Shown here: positions 19,331 through 27,525 of the stretch, one piece after another
Position numbering within the stretch: position 1 is the stretch's first letter
How the letters are laid out: each line of letters begins with the position of its first letter
Notes under the pieces: model-generated
The model's input: only the letters and a program-made list of their open reading frames with translations
The model's database searches: none
Told to the model about the DNA's origin: nothing
Source of the DNA: Lachnospiraceae bacterium AC2029
GTDB taxonomy: Bacteria; Bacillota; Clostridia; Lachnospirales; Lachnospiraceae
DNA: 64,000 nt
Direction: 5' to 3'
Assembly (NCBI GenBank): GCA_000703065.1
Contig: JNLK01000001.1
Span: forward strand, 3,060,001 to 3,124,000
Made by a program: the position numbers and the translations under genes

Positions 19331-19573
19331 GGGCATGGTAACAGATGTCTGCTTTTTTGCTTTCCGGCTACCTTTTTTCGTTCGCTTTGATCAGGGTTTA
19401 TGATATAATCACCTTGTGGCTGTCTGTTGTCAATGAATTCGATAAGATAACCAATTGGGAATCGCCCATTTTTCGGAAAAAATCGTAAAAAATTACTATC
19501 ATTTTCAATGAAAATGGGTTATAATAGCAAATAAGTTTGTGGAAAAATAACGAGAAAGGTATTTTGATCGGCC
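19331..19573 (+). promoter_or_regulatory. Leader of the P-loop kinase gene with inverted repeat next to the -10 box
   Basis: Non-coding and AT-rich, with no gene visible. TATAAT occurs at 19404-19409 and again at 19520-19525; the second is the better candidate for the following gene. Directly before it, CATTTTC-AAT-GAAAATG (19500-19516) is a perfect inverted repeat covering the -35/spacer region, which is where a repressor or activator site could lie. The -35 box itself is poor. The regulator is unknown. Confidence 0.45.
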
Positions 19574-20149
19574 ATGAAGAAGAAAAAACTGATTCTTGTA
19601 ACATCACCTCCGGCATGCGGAAAGACATTTATTTCCAAAAAACTGGCGAAAGCCCTTACGAACTGTGTATATCTGGACAAGGATACACTGATCGTTCTGT
19701 CCAAGCAGATCTTTAAGGTAGCCGGTGAGGAGTATAACCGTTCTTCCGATTTCTTCCAGAGGGAGATTCGGGACTATGAATACTATGCAACCCTTGATCT
19801 TGCATTTGATGCACTTGAGTACAATGACACGGTACTGATCAATGCTCCTTTCACGGATGAGATCCGTGATGATGATTATCTGGACCGCCTTCGTCATAAA
19901 CTGGCAGAGAAGAATGCGGAGCTTTGCGTGATCTGGGTACATACGGATGTTGAGGTTGCACATCAGAGAATGATCAGTCGGAATTCTGATCGGGATGTAT
20001 GGAAGCTGGAGCATTGGGATGAGTACATCGCAACCCAGAACTTCACGAAACCCGGCAATATTCCGGAGCTGTTTGTATTCAATAATTCTTCCGAGGAAGA
20101 GTTTAAACGCTCATTGGATGAAGCTGTAAAGTATATTCGAGGAGAGTAA
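19574..20149 (+). CDS. P-loop ATP-binding protein, zeta-toxin/kinase-like
   Basis: 191 residues of the P-loop NTPase kinase fold. Walker A is SPPACGKT at about residues 11-18, followed by ISKKLAKAL; LDKDTL follows as in the zeta-toxin and gluconate/shikimate-kinase-like families; VIWVHTDVEVAHQRMISRNSDRD is a lid-type segment with arginines; HWDEYIA lies near the C-terminus. The substrate cannot be told. No antitoxin gene is beside it, so a toxin role is unlikely. It stands alone between two terminators, with its own promoter region upstream. Confidence 0.75.
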   Translation: MKKKKLILVTSPPACGKTFISKKLAKALTNCVYLDKDTLIVLSKQIFKVAGEEYNRSSDFFQREIRDYEYYATLDLAFDALEYNDTVLINAPFTDEIRDDDYLDRLRHKLAEKNAELCVIWVHTDVEVAHQRMISRNSDRDVWKLEHWDEYIATQNFTKPGNIPELFVFNNSSEEEFKRSLDEAVKYIRGE

Positions 20150-20157
20150 AAGCGAAG

Positions 20158-20183
20158 AGCCGGGAGTACTATCCCGGCTTTTT
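20158..20183 (+). terminator. Rho-independent terminator after the P-loop gene
   Basis: Stem GCCGGGA/TCCCGGC (20159-20165 with 20172-20178) followed by TTTTT. It also sits 25 bases before the next gene. Confidence 0.88.
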
Positions 20184-20208
20184 AATTCTGTTCTATTGGA
20201 GGTGTCGT

Positions 20209-21447
20209 ATGGCAGTCATTCGACCATTTGCCGCATTCCGCCCGGCTGAGGAGCTGGTACAGGATGTGGCTGCGCTTCCCTATGATGTGTACAACCGTAA
20301 GGAAGCAAAGGCAGTTGTAGAGAAGAATCCGAAGACATTTCTCCGGATCGACCGTCCCGAGACGGTACATCCGGATGATTTTGATATGTACAGCGATGAG
20401 GCTTATGCTACGGCAAAGCGGATGCTGGATGAGGCAATGCAGGACGGAACCTACGTACAGGAAGCGGCTCCGGCCTACTACATCTATGAGCTTGTGATGG
20501 ACGGACGCAGCCAGACAGGTCTTGTGGCATGTGCCTCCATTGATGATTACGTAAATGAAGTGATCAAGAAGCATGAGAATACGAGAGAAGAGAAGGAGCA
20601 AGACCGCATCCGTCACATTGACACCTGTGATGCACAGACCGGACCGATCTTCCTTGCCTACCGGGAACAGGAGGAGATCTCCGTGATCATCCGCTGTATC
20701 CAGCAGGAAGAGGAGCCTCTCTATGACTGGACCGCAGAGGATGGGGTGACCCACAGAGTCTGGGTGATCGATGATGCTTCTGACATTGAAGCGCTGCAGA
20801 AGGAATTCGCAGCACTGGATCAGATCTATATCGCAGACGGCCACCACAGAGCCGCATCTGCCGTCAAGGTGGGACTGAAGCGCCGCAGGGAGCATCCGGA
20901 TTATAACGGTACCGAGGAATTCAACTTCTTCCTGTCCGTTCTGTTCCCGGACAGCGAGCTGGCGATCCTGCCTTATAACCGTGTTGTTAAGGATTGGAAC
21001 GGGAAGTCCGAACAGGAATTCTTCGAGGCATTGGCGGGACTCGGAAATGTGGAGAAGTCCGATGCACCGGTTCAGCCGGAGGAGAAGGGAATCGTCGGGA
21101 TCTATGTGAAGGATCAGTGGTACCGGTTTACCTTTGCGGACAGCCTGAAGAATGATGATCCGGTGGAGGGACTGGATGTATCCCTTCTGCAGAATCATGT
21201 ACTGGCACCGTTCTTTGCCATTGATGATCCCCGGACCAGTGACCGCATCGATTTCGTGGGAGGGATCCGCGGACTGGCTGAGCTGGAGCGGAGAGTTTCG
21301 GAGGATGCCGTGATCGCATTTTCCATGTATCCCACATCCATCGGGGAGCTTTTCTCCGTAGCGGATGCAGGGCTGCTCATGCCCCCGAAGTCCACATGGT
21401 TTGAGCCGAAGCTTCGGAGCGGTATATTTATCCATGCACTGTCTTAG
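20209..21447 (+). CDS. DUF1015 family protein
   Basis: 412 residues that match the DUF1015 family throughout: MAVIRPFAAFRP at the start, LPYDVYNRKEAKA, the IADGHHRAASA motif near residue 205, and the C-terminal MPPKSTWFEPKLRSG. In many Clostridia these genes lie beside serC-serA, and here it is about 2.2 kb downstream of serA. The biochemical role is not settled. Soluble, no signal peptide. TTGGAGGTG precedes ATG 20209. Confidence 0.9.
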   Translation: MAVIRPFAAFRPAEELVQDVAALPYDVYNRKEAKAVVEKNPKTFLRIDRPETVHPDDFDMYSDEAYATAKRMLDEAMQDGTYVQEAAPAYYIYELVMDGRSQTGLVACASIDDYVNEVIKKHENTREEKEQDRIRHIDTCDAQTGPIFLAYREQEEISVIIRCIQQEEEPLYDWTAEDGVTHRVWVIDDASDIEALQKEFAALDQIYIADGHHRAASAVKVGLKRRREHPDYNGTEEFNFFLSVLFPDSELAILPYNRVVKDWNGKSEQEFFEALAGLGNVEKSDAPVQPEEKGIVGIYVKDQWYRFTFADSLKNDDPVEGLDVSLLQNHVLAPFFAIDDPRTSDRIDFVGGIRGLAELERRVSEDAVIAFSMYPTSIGELFSVADAGLLMPPKSTWFEPKLRSGIFIHALS

Positions 21448-21521
21448 GACTGAATGAAAGACAGATACGACGGAATAGGATTACTTGAAAGACTTGTCTT
21501 TGGGAAGGATTGGTAAGGAGA

Positions 21522-23867
21522 ATGGCAGGAAGAAAGGCAGTTTTTGCGATCAACTGGATGGAGGTGGATGCGCTGGTTCATGCGCGTCATGAGAATCCTC
21601 ATCATATTCTTGGTATGCACGAATGTATCGATGATGTGTATATCAATGTATATCTGCCGGATGCAAAGATCGTCAAGGTGAAGAATCTTGAGACCAAGAA
21701 GTATGTAACTCTGGTCTCGGAACGTGTAAAGGGATTCTTCTCCGTTATGCTGAAGGATACTAAGAGCTTTGCCTATGAGGTAAAGGCGAAGTTTGAGGAT
21801 GGTCACGAAGAAGTCTTTATCGATCCGTATATTTTTGAACCGGTGATCGATCCGATCGATATCAGCCGGTTCAACGAGGGTCAGCACTATCGCGTCTACG
21901 AGAAGCTGGGAGCACATCCCATGGTCGTGGACGGAGTGGAGGGAACCCTTTTCGCCGTATGGGCTCCGAATGCGGAGAGAGTCTCCGTGGTCGGTAATTT
22001 CAACAACTGGGACGGACGCCGTTATCCCATGCGGAAGCTGGATTACTCCGGTATCTTTGAACTGTTCATCCCCGGTGATTTCAGGGATGAGATTTATAAG
22101 TATGAGATCCGCTCCAAGACCGGTCAGGTATTTATGAAGAGCGATCCGTATGCATTTACCTGCGAGGTGCGCCCGGCAAATGCGTCGCGTGTTACGGAGC
22201 TGCACTACACCTGGCAGGATAAGGCCTGGATGGCCTCAAGGAACAAGCAGGAAGCGGACAAGAAGCCCATGAACATCTATGAGGTTCATATGGGTTCCTG
22301 GAAGCGGCCGAAGGACGGAAGAGAGTTCTTCAACTACAAGGAGATCGCTCTGGCCATGGCCGAATACATGAAGGAAATGGGTTACAATTACGTAGAACTG
22401 ATGCCCATCATGGAGCATCCCTACGATCCTTCCTGGGGTTATCAGGTGACGGGTTATTATGCACCTACCTCACGCTACGGTTCGCCCACGGACTTCATGG
22501 GATTTGTGGATTACATGCATGCGCAGGGCATCGGTGTCATCATTGACTGGGTGCCGGCACATTTCCCGAAGGATACACACGGACTGGGAAGATTCGACGG
22601 AACTCCGCTGTATGAGAGCGCGGATCCGCAGCGCGGAGAGCATCCGCACTGGGGTACCTATATCTTCGATTATGGCAGAAATGAGGTTCGGAACTTCCTG
22701 ATCTCCAATGCGCTGTACTGGGCGGATAAGTACCATGTGGACGGTATCCGTATGGATGCGGTAGCTTCCATGCTGTACCTGGATTACGGCCGCGGACCGG
22801 GAGAGTGGAAGGCGAATAAGTTCGGCGGAAATGAGAATCTGGAAGCCATCGCTTTCATCAAGGAACTGAATGAGAAGATGGCGGAGTACTATCCGGACGT
22901 TATGATGATTGCCGAGGAGTCCACCGCATGGCCGATGATGACGCATTCCGTAAAGGACGGCGGCATGGGCTTTGATTATAAGTGGAACATGGGCTGGATG
23001 AATGATTTCCTCCGGTATATGAAGCTGGATCCGCTGTACAGAAAGTATCATCATAACGATCTTACCTTCAGCATGGTTTATGCTTACAGCGAGAAGTTCG
23101 TTCTGGTTCTTTCCCATGACGAGGTGGTTCATGAGAAAGGCTCTCTGATAGAGAAGATGCCCGGCGGTTACGAGGATAAGTTCTCGAACCTGCGGACGGC
23201 CTTCGGATTTATGATGACGCATCCGGGCAAGAAGCTGCTCTTCATGGGACAGGAATTTGCCCAGTTTAAGGAATTCAACGAGTCGGACGAGCTGGACTGG
23301 TCCCTGTTTGAATTTGATGCACATACCTATGTGAAGGCATACATGAAGGCGCTGAACAAGCTGTATCAGAATGAGCCGGCCCTCTATCAGCTGGACAGCG
23401 ATCCGGCGGGCTTCTCATGGATCCAGGAGTCGGATGCAAATCACTCCCTGCTCTCCTTTGAGCGCCGGGGTGAGTCGGAGAAGGATACACTGCTCATCAT
23501 CTGCAACTTTACTCCGATCGCCTACAAGAATTACAAGCTGGCTGTTCCTTCGGAGGGACGGTGGAAGGAGATCTTCTCCAGCGATTCATCAAAATTCGGC
23601 GGTGAGGGCATGAACAACAAGACTGCCAAGGATTCCAAGGCGGGCAAGGTGGACGGAAGGAAGAACTACATTTCCATCACCGTTCCGGGACTTTCCATTT
23701 CCGTATTCAAGAAGATGGCGGCACGGAAGCCGGCGATCGGAAAGACGACCGCAAAAACGGCGGCAAAGAAGAGCACAGACGCAAAGCCGGCGGCAAAGAA
23801 AAGTTCAGACGCTAAGCAGGAGGCTAAGAAAGCTACCGGGACAAAAGCGTCTGAGTCAAAGGACTGA
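21522..23867 (+). CDS. glgB: 1,4-alpha-glucan branching enzyme with Lys/Ala-rich tail
   Basis: About 781 residues. It makes alpha-1,6 branches in glycogen. N-terminal early-set/CBM48 domains (YRVYEKLGAHP, FAVWAPNAERVSVVGNFNNW) precede a GH13 barrel. The nucleophile is Asp412 in GIRMDAVASM, the acid/base is in IAEESTAWP (465-466), and Asp533 lies in LSHDEVVHEKGS. The last ~45 residues are an unusual low-complexity tail rich in Lys, Ala, Thr and Ser with repeated AAKK. No other glycogen genes are near. The start is uncertain: ATG 21522 has AAGGAG only one base upstream, and TTG 21510 is the alternative. Confidence 0.94.
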   Translation: MAGRKAVFAINWMEVDALVHARHENPHHILGMHECIDDVYINVYLPDAKIVKVKNLETKKYVTLVSERVKGFFSVMLKDTKSFAYEVKAKFEDGHEEVFIDPYIFEPVIDPIDISRFNEGQHYRVYEKLGAHPMVVDGVEGTLFAVWAPNAERVSVVGNFNNWDGRRYPMRKLDYSGIFELFIPGDFRDEIYKYEIRSKTGQVFMKSDPYAFTCEVRPANASRVTELHYTWQDKAWMASRNKQEADKKPMNIYEVHMGSWKRPKDGREFFNYKEIALAMAEYMKEMGYNYVELMPIMEHPYDPSWGYQVTGYYAPTSRYGSPTDFMGFVDYMHAQGIGVIIDWVPAHFPKDTHGLGRFDGTPLYESADPQRGEHPHWGTYIFDYGRNEVRNFLISNALYWADKYHVDGIRMDAVASMLYLDYGRGPGEWKANKFGGNENLEAIAFIKELNEKMAEYYPDVMMIAEESTAWPMMTHSVKDGGMGFDYKWNMGWMNDFLRYMKLDPLYRKYHHNDLTFSMVYAYSEKFVLVLSHDEVVHEKGSLIEKMPGGYEDKFSNLRTAFGFMMTHPGKKLLFMGQEFAQFKEFNESDELDWSLFEFDAHTYVKAYMKALNKLYQNEPALYQLDSDPAGFSWIQESDANHSLLSFERRGESEKDTLLIICNFTPIAYKNYKLAVPSEGRWKEIFSSDSSKFGGEGMNNKTAKDSKAGKVDGRKNYISITVPGLSISVFKKMAARKPAIGKTTAKTAAKKSTDAKPAAKKSSDAKQEAKKATGTKASESKD

Positions 23868-23872
23868 CGATT

Positions 23873-23902
23873 TCATTCCGAGTGCGGAGCACGAAGAATC
23901 TT
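23873..23902 (+). repeat. Dispersed TGTCATTCTGAG-type repeat
   Basis: TCATTCCGAG...CGAAGAATCTT between glgB and the CobW gene, a variant copy of the family seen at 52073-52104. Confidence 0.65.
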
Positions 23903-23943
23903 ATCGCATAGAAAAATGCAAGTGATAAATTGGAGGCGTTAAC

Positions 23944-25167
23944 GTGGCAAAGGTAGAAATCATTTCCGGGTTCCTTGGAGCCGGAAAAACAACTCTTATC
24001 AAGAAACTGATCAAGGAGGCCTTCGCCGGTGAGCAACTGGTTCTGATCGAGAACGAGTTCGGCGAGATCGGCGTGGACGGAGACTTCATGAAGGATGCGG
24101 GGATTCAGGTAAATGAGCTGAATTCCGGATGCATCTGCTGCTCCCTGGTGGGAGACTTCGGTGAAGCTCTTCAGAAGGTAGTGGATCAGTATCATCCGGA
24201 TCGCATCATCATCGAGCCCTCGGGCGTCGGCAAGCTTTCGGATGTGGTTAAGGCCATTCAGAAGGCGGCAGAGACAGTGGATCTGCAGCTGAATACCGCA
24301 ACAACGGTAGTGGATGTGACCAAGGCTAAGGTTTACATGAAGAACTTCGGTGAGTTCTTCCTGAATCAGATCGAGGCAGCGGGAACCGTAGTGCTCAGCC
24401 GGACACAGAATGTGCCGGAGGAGAAGCTGATGGATGCCGCAAACCGGATCAAGGAGCTGAATGCGGAGGCGCGTGTGATCACCACGGCGTGGGATGACAT
24501 TTCCGGTGTCCAGATCCTTGAGGCCATGGAGCATTCCACAAATGTGGAAGACATCATGAAGAATTTCAAATATGATCCCGCTGTGGATGATGAGGAGCAT
24601 CATCACCATCATCACGATCACGATGAGGACGAGGAGCATGAGCATCATCACCATCATCATGATCACGATGAGGACGAGGAGCATGAGCATCATCACCATC
24701 ATCATGATCACGATGAGGACGAGGAACATGAGCATCATCACCATCATCATGATCACGATGAGGATGAAGAGCATGAGCATCATCACCATCATCACCATGA
24801 TGAGGATGAGGGCGAGGGACATCATCATCATTATGATGAGAACGGAGTCTGCAGCTGCGGACATCATCATCACGGACACGATGCGGATGAGGTCTTCACA
24901 AGCTGGGGACGCGAGACTGCACGCCGTTACAGTAAGGAGGAGCTTACAGCCATTCTCGGGCAGCTGGCAGTGGAAGAGGAGAATCCCTTCGGGATCATCC
25001 TTCGTGCCAAGGGAATCGTTCCCGACAAGGACCAGAAGTGGATGGAATTCGACCTGGTACCGGGTGAGTTCGAGATCCGCGAAGGCTCTGCAGAGTACAC
25101 AGGCAAGCTGTGCGTGATCGGAAGCCAGCTGAAGGAAGACAAGGTGGCCGAGCTGTTCGGTATTTAA
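23944..25167 (+). CDS. CobW/G3E-family metal-chaperone GTPase with long His-rich repeat
   Basis: 407 residues. The P-loop is GFLGAGKTTL near residues 9-18; the metal-binding Cys63-Ile-Cys65-Cys66 motif is in GCICCSL; the switch motif IEPSGVGK is present. Between the GTPase domain and the C-terminal domain (residues ~217-320) is a run of His/Asp/Glu built of 15-residue units, encoded by 45-bp tandem repeats, then CSCGHHHHGH. The C-terminal CobW_C-like part starts near FTSWGRET. The family delivers Zn, Co or other metals to client proteins. Nearness to a second CobW gene and to the cobalamin block invites a cobalt or zinc role, but this is inference. The start codon is GTG with TTGGAGG upstream. 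Confidence 0.92.
   Translation: MAKVEIISGFLGAGKTTLIKKLIKEAFAGEQLVLIENEFGEIGVDGDFMKDAGIQVNELNSGCICCSLVGDFGEALQKVVDQYHPDRIIIEPSGVGKLSDVVKAIQKAAETVDLQLNTATTVVDVTKAKVYMKNFGEFFLNQIEAAGTVVLSRTQNVPEEKLMDAANRIKELNAEARVITTAWDDISGVQILEAMEHSTNVEDIMKNFKYDPAVDDEEHHHHHHDHDEDEEHEHHHHHHDHDEDEEHEHHHHHHDHDEDEEHEHHHHHHDHDEDEEHEHHHHHHHDEDEGEGHHHHYDENGVCSCGHHHHGHDADEVFTSWGRETARRYSKEELTAILGQLAVEEENPFGIILRAKGIVPDKDQKWMEFDLVPGEFEIREGSAEYTGKLCVIGSQLKEDKVAELFGI
24592..24810 (+). repeat. 45-bp in-frame tandem repeat encoding the His-rich region of the CobW protein
   Basis: Units start at 24592 (a 39-bp variant), 24631, 24676, 24721 and 24766. Each 45-bp unit codes for a 15-residue block of the type EEHEHHHHHHDHDED. 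The copies at 24631 and 24676 are identical and the later ones differ by a few bases, which suggests recent expansion by slippage or unequal exchange. Confidence 0.93.
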
Positions 25168-25218
25168 ATACCCGGTGTTGTTCCGGGCATATGAAGAATC
25201 ATATAGAGGCTGACAGAC

Positions 25219-26184
25219 ATGAAGAAAAATGAAGAAAAGGAAATTCCCGTCTATTTATTCATGGGATTCCTTGGAAGCGGAAAGACTACATTTGCAAAGG
25301 ATACCCTGCTGAAGCAGGATTTCACGGAAGGGCAGAAGACGCTGTTCCTCATCTGTGAGGACGGGGAAGAGGAGTATGACTTCGATTCCCTTCGGAAGAA
25401 GAATATCTATCCGGAGATGATCACGGAAGAAAATCTGACCACGGATCATCTTCTGGAGCTCTCAAAGAAGTATAACCCCGAAAATGTCATGATCGAGTAT
25501 AACGGCATGTGGGAACTGGAGAAGATCTTCCAGATCCGCGTACCGAAGGGCTGGACCGTGGTTCAGGTGATCTCATTTGTGGATGCGACTACATTTGACA
25601 AGTATGTCAATAACATGAAGAAGGTCATGATGGATCAGCTGAGAAATGCGGACATGATCATCTTCAACCGCTGCAACGAGACCACGAAGAAGGCGGAGTA
25701 CCGCCGGAGTATCCGTGCGGTGAACCGTCGGGCGCAGATCATCTTTGAGGGTGCAAACGGAGAAGTGGACAACGGTATGGACGGAGAGATCGAGCTTCCC
25801 TTTGATACCTCCGGGCCGCGGGTTGAACTGGGGGAGGAGGATTTCGGCCTCTTCTATGCGGATGCAGCGGACAATCCTGACAAGTATGTGGGAAAGACCG
25901 TGCATTTCAAGGCTCAGGTACACCGTCCGAGCAATTACAGTGATAAGACATTCGTGCCGGGACGTTTTGCCATGACCTGCTGTGCTGCGGATATCGCCTT
26001 TGTAGGTTTCAAGACCTACTATGAGGGCTCGAAGAGTCTGAAGGACAGAGAATGGGTGATGGTCGAGGGAGAGATCAGAAAGGAATTCTATCCGGAGTTC
26101 CAGGGTGAGGGCCCTGTGATCTATGCCACCAGTGTGGCCAAGACCAGTCCTGCCGCAGATGAACTTGTATATTTCACATATTGA
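25219..26184 (+). CDS. CobW-like GTPase fused to DUF1980-like C-terminal domain
   Basis: 321 residues. The N-terminal part is a G3E GTPase: P-loop FMGFLGSGKTTFAKD near residues 15-29, FVDATTFDKY, and FNRCNE in the place of the NKxD motif. It lacks the CxCC metal motif, and the usual IEPSG is changed to IEYNGMWE. The C-terminal ~90 residues (VGKTVHFKAQVHRP, VPGRFAMTCCAADIAFVG, WVMVEGEI) resemble the C-terminal domain of DUF1980/YcgQ proteins, with a Cys254-Cys255 pair. In other genomes YcgQ-type proteins and CobW GTPases are neighbours of DUF318-type permeases. Here the two domains are joined and no permease is present. The metal is unknown. It is 51 bases after the His-rich CobW gene. Confidence 0.8.
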   Translation: MKKNEEKEIPVYLFMGFLGSGKTTFAKDTLLKQDFTEGQKTLFLICEDGEEEYDFDSLRKKNIYPEMITEENLTTDHLLELSKKYNPENVMIEYNGMWELEKIFQIRVPKGWTVVQVISFVDATTFDKYVNNMKKVMMDQLRNADMIIFNRCNETTKKAEYRRSIRAVNRRAQIIFEGANGEVDNGMDGEIELPFDTSGPRVELGEEDFGLFYADAADNPDKYVGKTVHFKAQVHRPSNYSDKTFVPGRFAMTCCAADIAFVGFKTYYEGSKSLKDREWVMVEGEIRKEFYPEFQGEGPVIYATSVAKTSPAADELVYFTY

Positions 26185-26275
26185 TGTCATTCGAAGACCG
26201 ATGGCGCTGCCCACGGTACGGACGACGTATGAAACAGTCCGCCGGGCTGTTTCGTTCGTAATGGACGGAATGACA
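26185..26275. repeat. MITE-like element with TGTCATTC/GAATGACA ends
   Basis: A 91-bp spacer begins TGTCATTC immediately at the stop of the previous gene and ends GAATGACA. Inside it, GAAACAG (26231-26237) pairs with CTGTTTC (26247-26253). The ends resemble the dispersed TGTCATTCTGAG repeat seen elsewhere in the window. No coding capacity. Confidence 0.55.
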
Positions 26276-26291
26276 GAATAAGGAGAATAAA

Positions 26292-26855
26292 ATGTCACGA
26301 CAGACATGGAAACCCGGAAATATGCTTTATCCCGTACCGGCGGTGATGGTGAGCTGTCAGCGTCCGGACGAGCGTCCGAACATCCTGACCGTAGCATGGG
26401 CGGGAACCATCTGCTCGGATCCGGCCATGGTATCCATTTCCGTCCGTCCGGAGAGGTACTCCTACGAGATCATTAAGGAGACCGGGGAATTTGCCATCAA
26501 TCTTGTTACGAAGGATCTGACCTTTGTCACAGATTACTGTGGAGTGAAGTCCGGACGGGATGTGGACAAATTCCGGGAAATGAAACTGACTCCCGTAGCC
26601 GTAGAGGGGATCTCGGCACCGGGGATCGGTGAAAGTCCTCTGATCCTGGCCTGCAGAGTGACGGAGGTGAAGCCTCTCGGAACACACGATCTGTTCCTGG
26701 CTGAGGTGGTATCGGTTTCCGTGAATGAGGAATTCATGGATAAAACAGGAAAATTCCATCTGAATGATACGAAGTTAATGGCATATTCCCACGGAGAGTA
26801 TTTCTGCCTGGGTGAAAAGCTTGGGAAATTCGGATATTCAGTGAAGAAAAAATAG
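26292..26855 (+). CDS. Flavin reductase family protein (FMN-binding split barrel)
   Basis: 187 residues with the flavin reductase-like fold: an N-terminal WKPGNMLYPVPAVMVSCQ, then NILTVAWAGTICSDPAMVSISVRPERYS and EFAINLVT, and finally GESPLILACRVTEV. Such proteins bind FMN and act in electron transfer or as NAD(P)H:flavin oxidoreductases; the partner is not evident. It starts after ATAAGGAG and ends 8 bases before the PAP2 gene, so the two are likely cotranscribed. Confidence 0.88.
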   Translation: MSRQTWKPGNMLYPVPAVMVSCQRPDERPNILTVAWAGTICSDPAMVSISVRPERYSYEIIKETGEFAINLVTKDLTFVTDYCGVKSGRDVDKFREMKLTPVAVEGISAPGIGESPLILACRVTEVKPLGTHDLFLAEVVSVSVNEEFMDKTGKFHLNDTKLMAYSHGEYFCLGEKLGKFGYSVKKK

Positions 26856-26863
26856 GAGGTATT

Positions 26864-27451
26864 ATGATTGAGGCTATACTCCAATGGGATATAGATGTGC
26901 TGCTGTATTTTCAGGAGCATATCCGTGCTGATTGGCTGGACCCGATCATGAAGGGGATCAGTTTTATCGGGTACAAGGGAATCGTCTGGATCCTTCTCTG
27001 TATCGTGCTTATGATCCCGAAGAAGACCAGAAGGATCGGTATCTACGCCGCAGGAGCACTGTTGCTCAGCTTTATTGTGAACAATCTGATCATCAAGAAT
27101 CTTGTGGGTCGTATCCGTCCCTATGAAGCGATCGAAGAACTGATGCGCGTGGGTGATCCGGAGAAGGATGCATCCTTCCCTTCGGGACATACTGCCTGTG
27201 TTTTTGCCGTGGCAATGGGTGTCCTGCTTCCGGCGAAGAAGAAGCTGCCGGGGATTCTGCTCCTCTGCTTCGGAGTCATAATGGCATTCTCCCGACTCTA
27301 CCTTGGCGTTCATTATCCCACGGATGTGATCTTTGGAGCGATCTTCGCGACCCTGGCGGGAGTGGCGTCGTATTTCATCATACGTATGATCGAGAACAAG
27401 ATACGAAAGCGACGACAGGAACGAGATGATGCGGATGCAATGATGGTCTGA
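26864..27451 (+). CDS. PAP2-family membrane phosphatase
   Basis: 195 residues, multi-pass membrane protein with the PAP2 phosphatase signature: KNLVGRIRPYE (about 83-93), PSGHTACVF (about 105-113) and SRLYLGVHYPTDV (about 144-156). These hold the catalytic His, Arg and Asp residues. Likely substrates are undecaprenyl pyrophosphate or phosphatidate/phosphatidylglycerophosphate; the exact one cannot be told. AGGAGG lies 6 bases before the ATG. Confidence 0.92.
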   Translation: MIEAILQWDIDVLLYFQEHIRADWLDPIMKGISFIGYKGIVWILLCIVLMIPKKTRRIGIYAAGALLLSFIVNNLIIKNLVGRIRPYEAIEELMRVGDPEKDASFPSGHTACVFAVAMGVLLPAKKKLPGILLLCFGVIMAFSRLYLGVHYPTDVIFGAIFATLAGVASYFIIRMIENKIRKRRQERDDADAMMV

Positions 27452-27525
27452 CGGGACATGGTCAGACCTCTGCAGATATATGAACATAACTGTATAAGAC
27501 TCCCGAAGAGGCGAAAGGAGAGTCT

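Noticed and set aside
19574-20149. A zeta-type toxin of a toxin-antitoxin pair
   Set aside because: The P-loop resembles zeta toxins, but there is no small antitoxin gene next to it and it stands alone between terminators.
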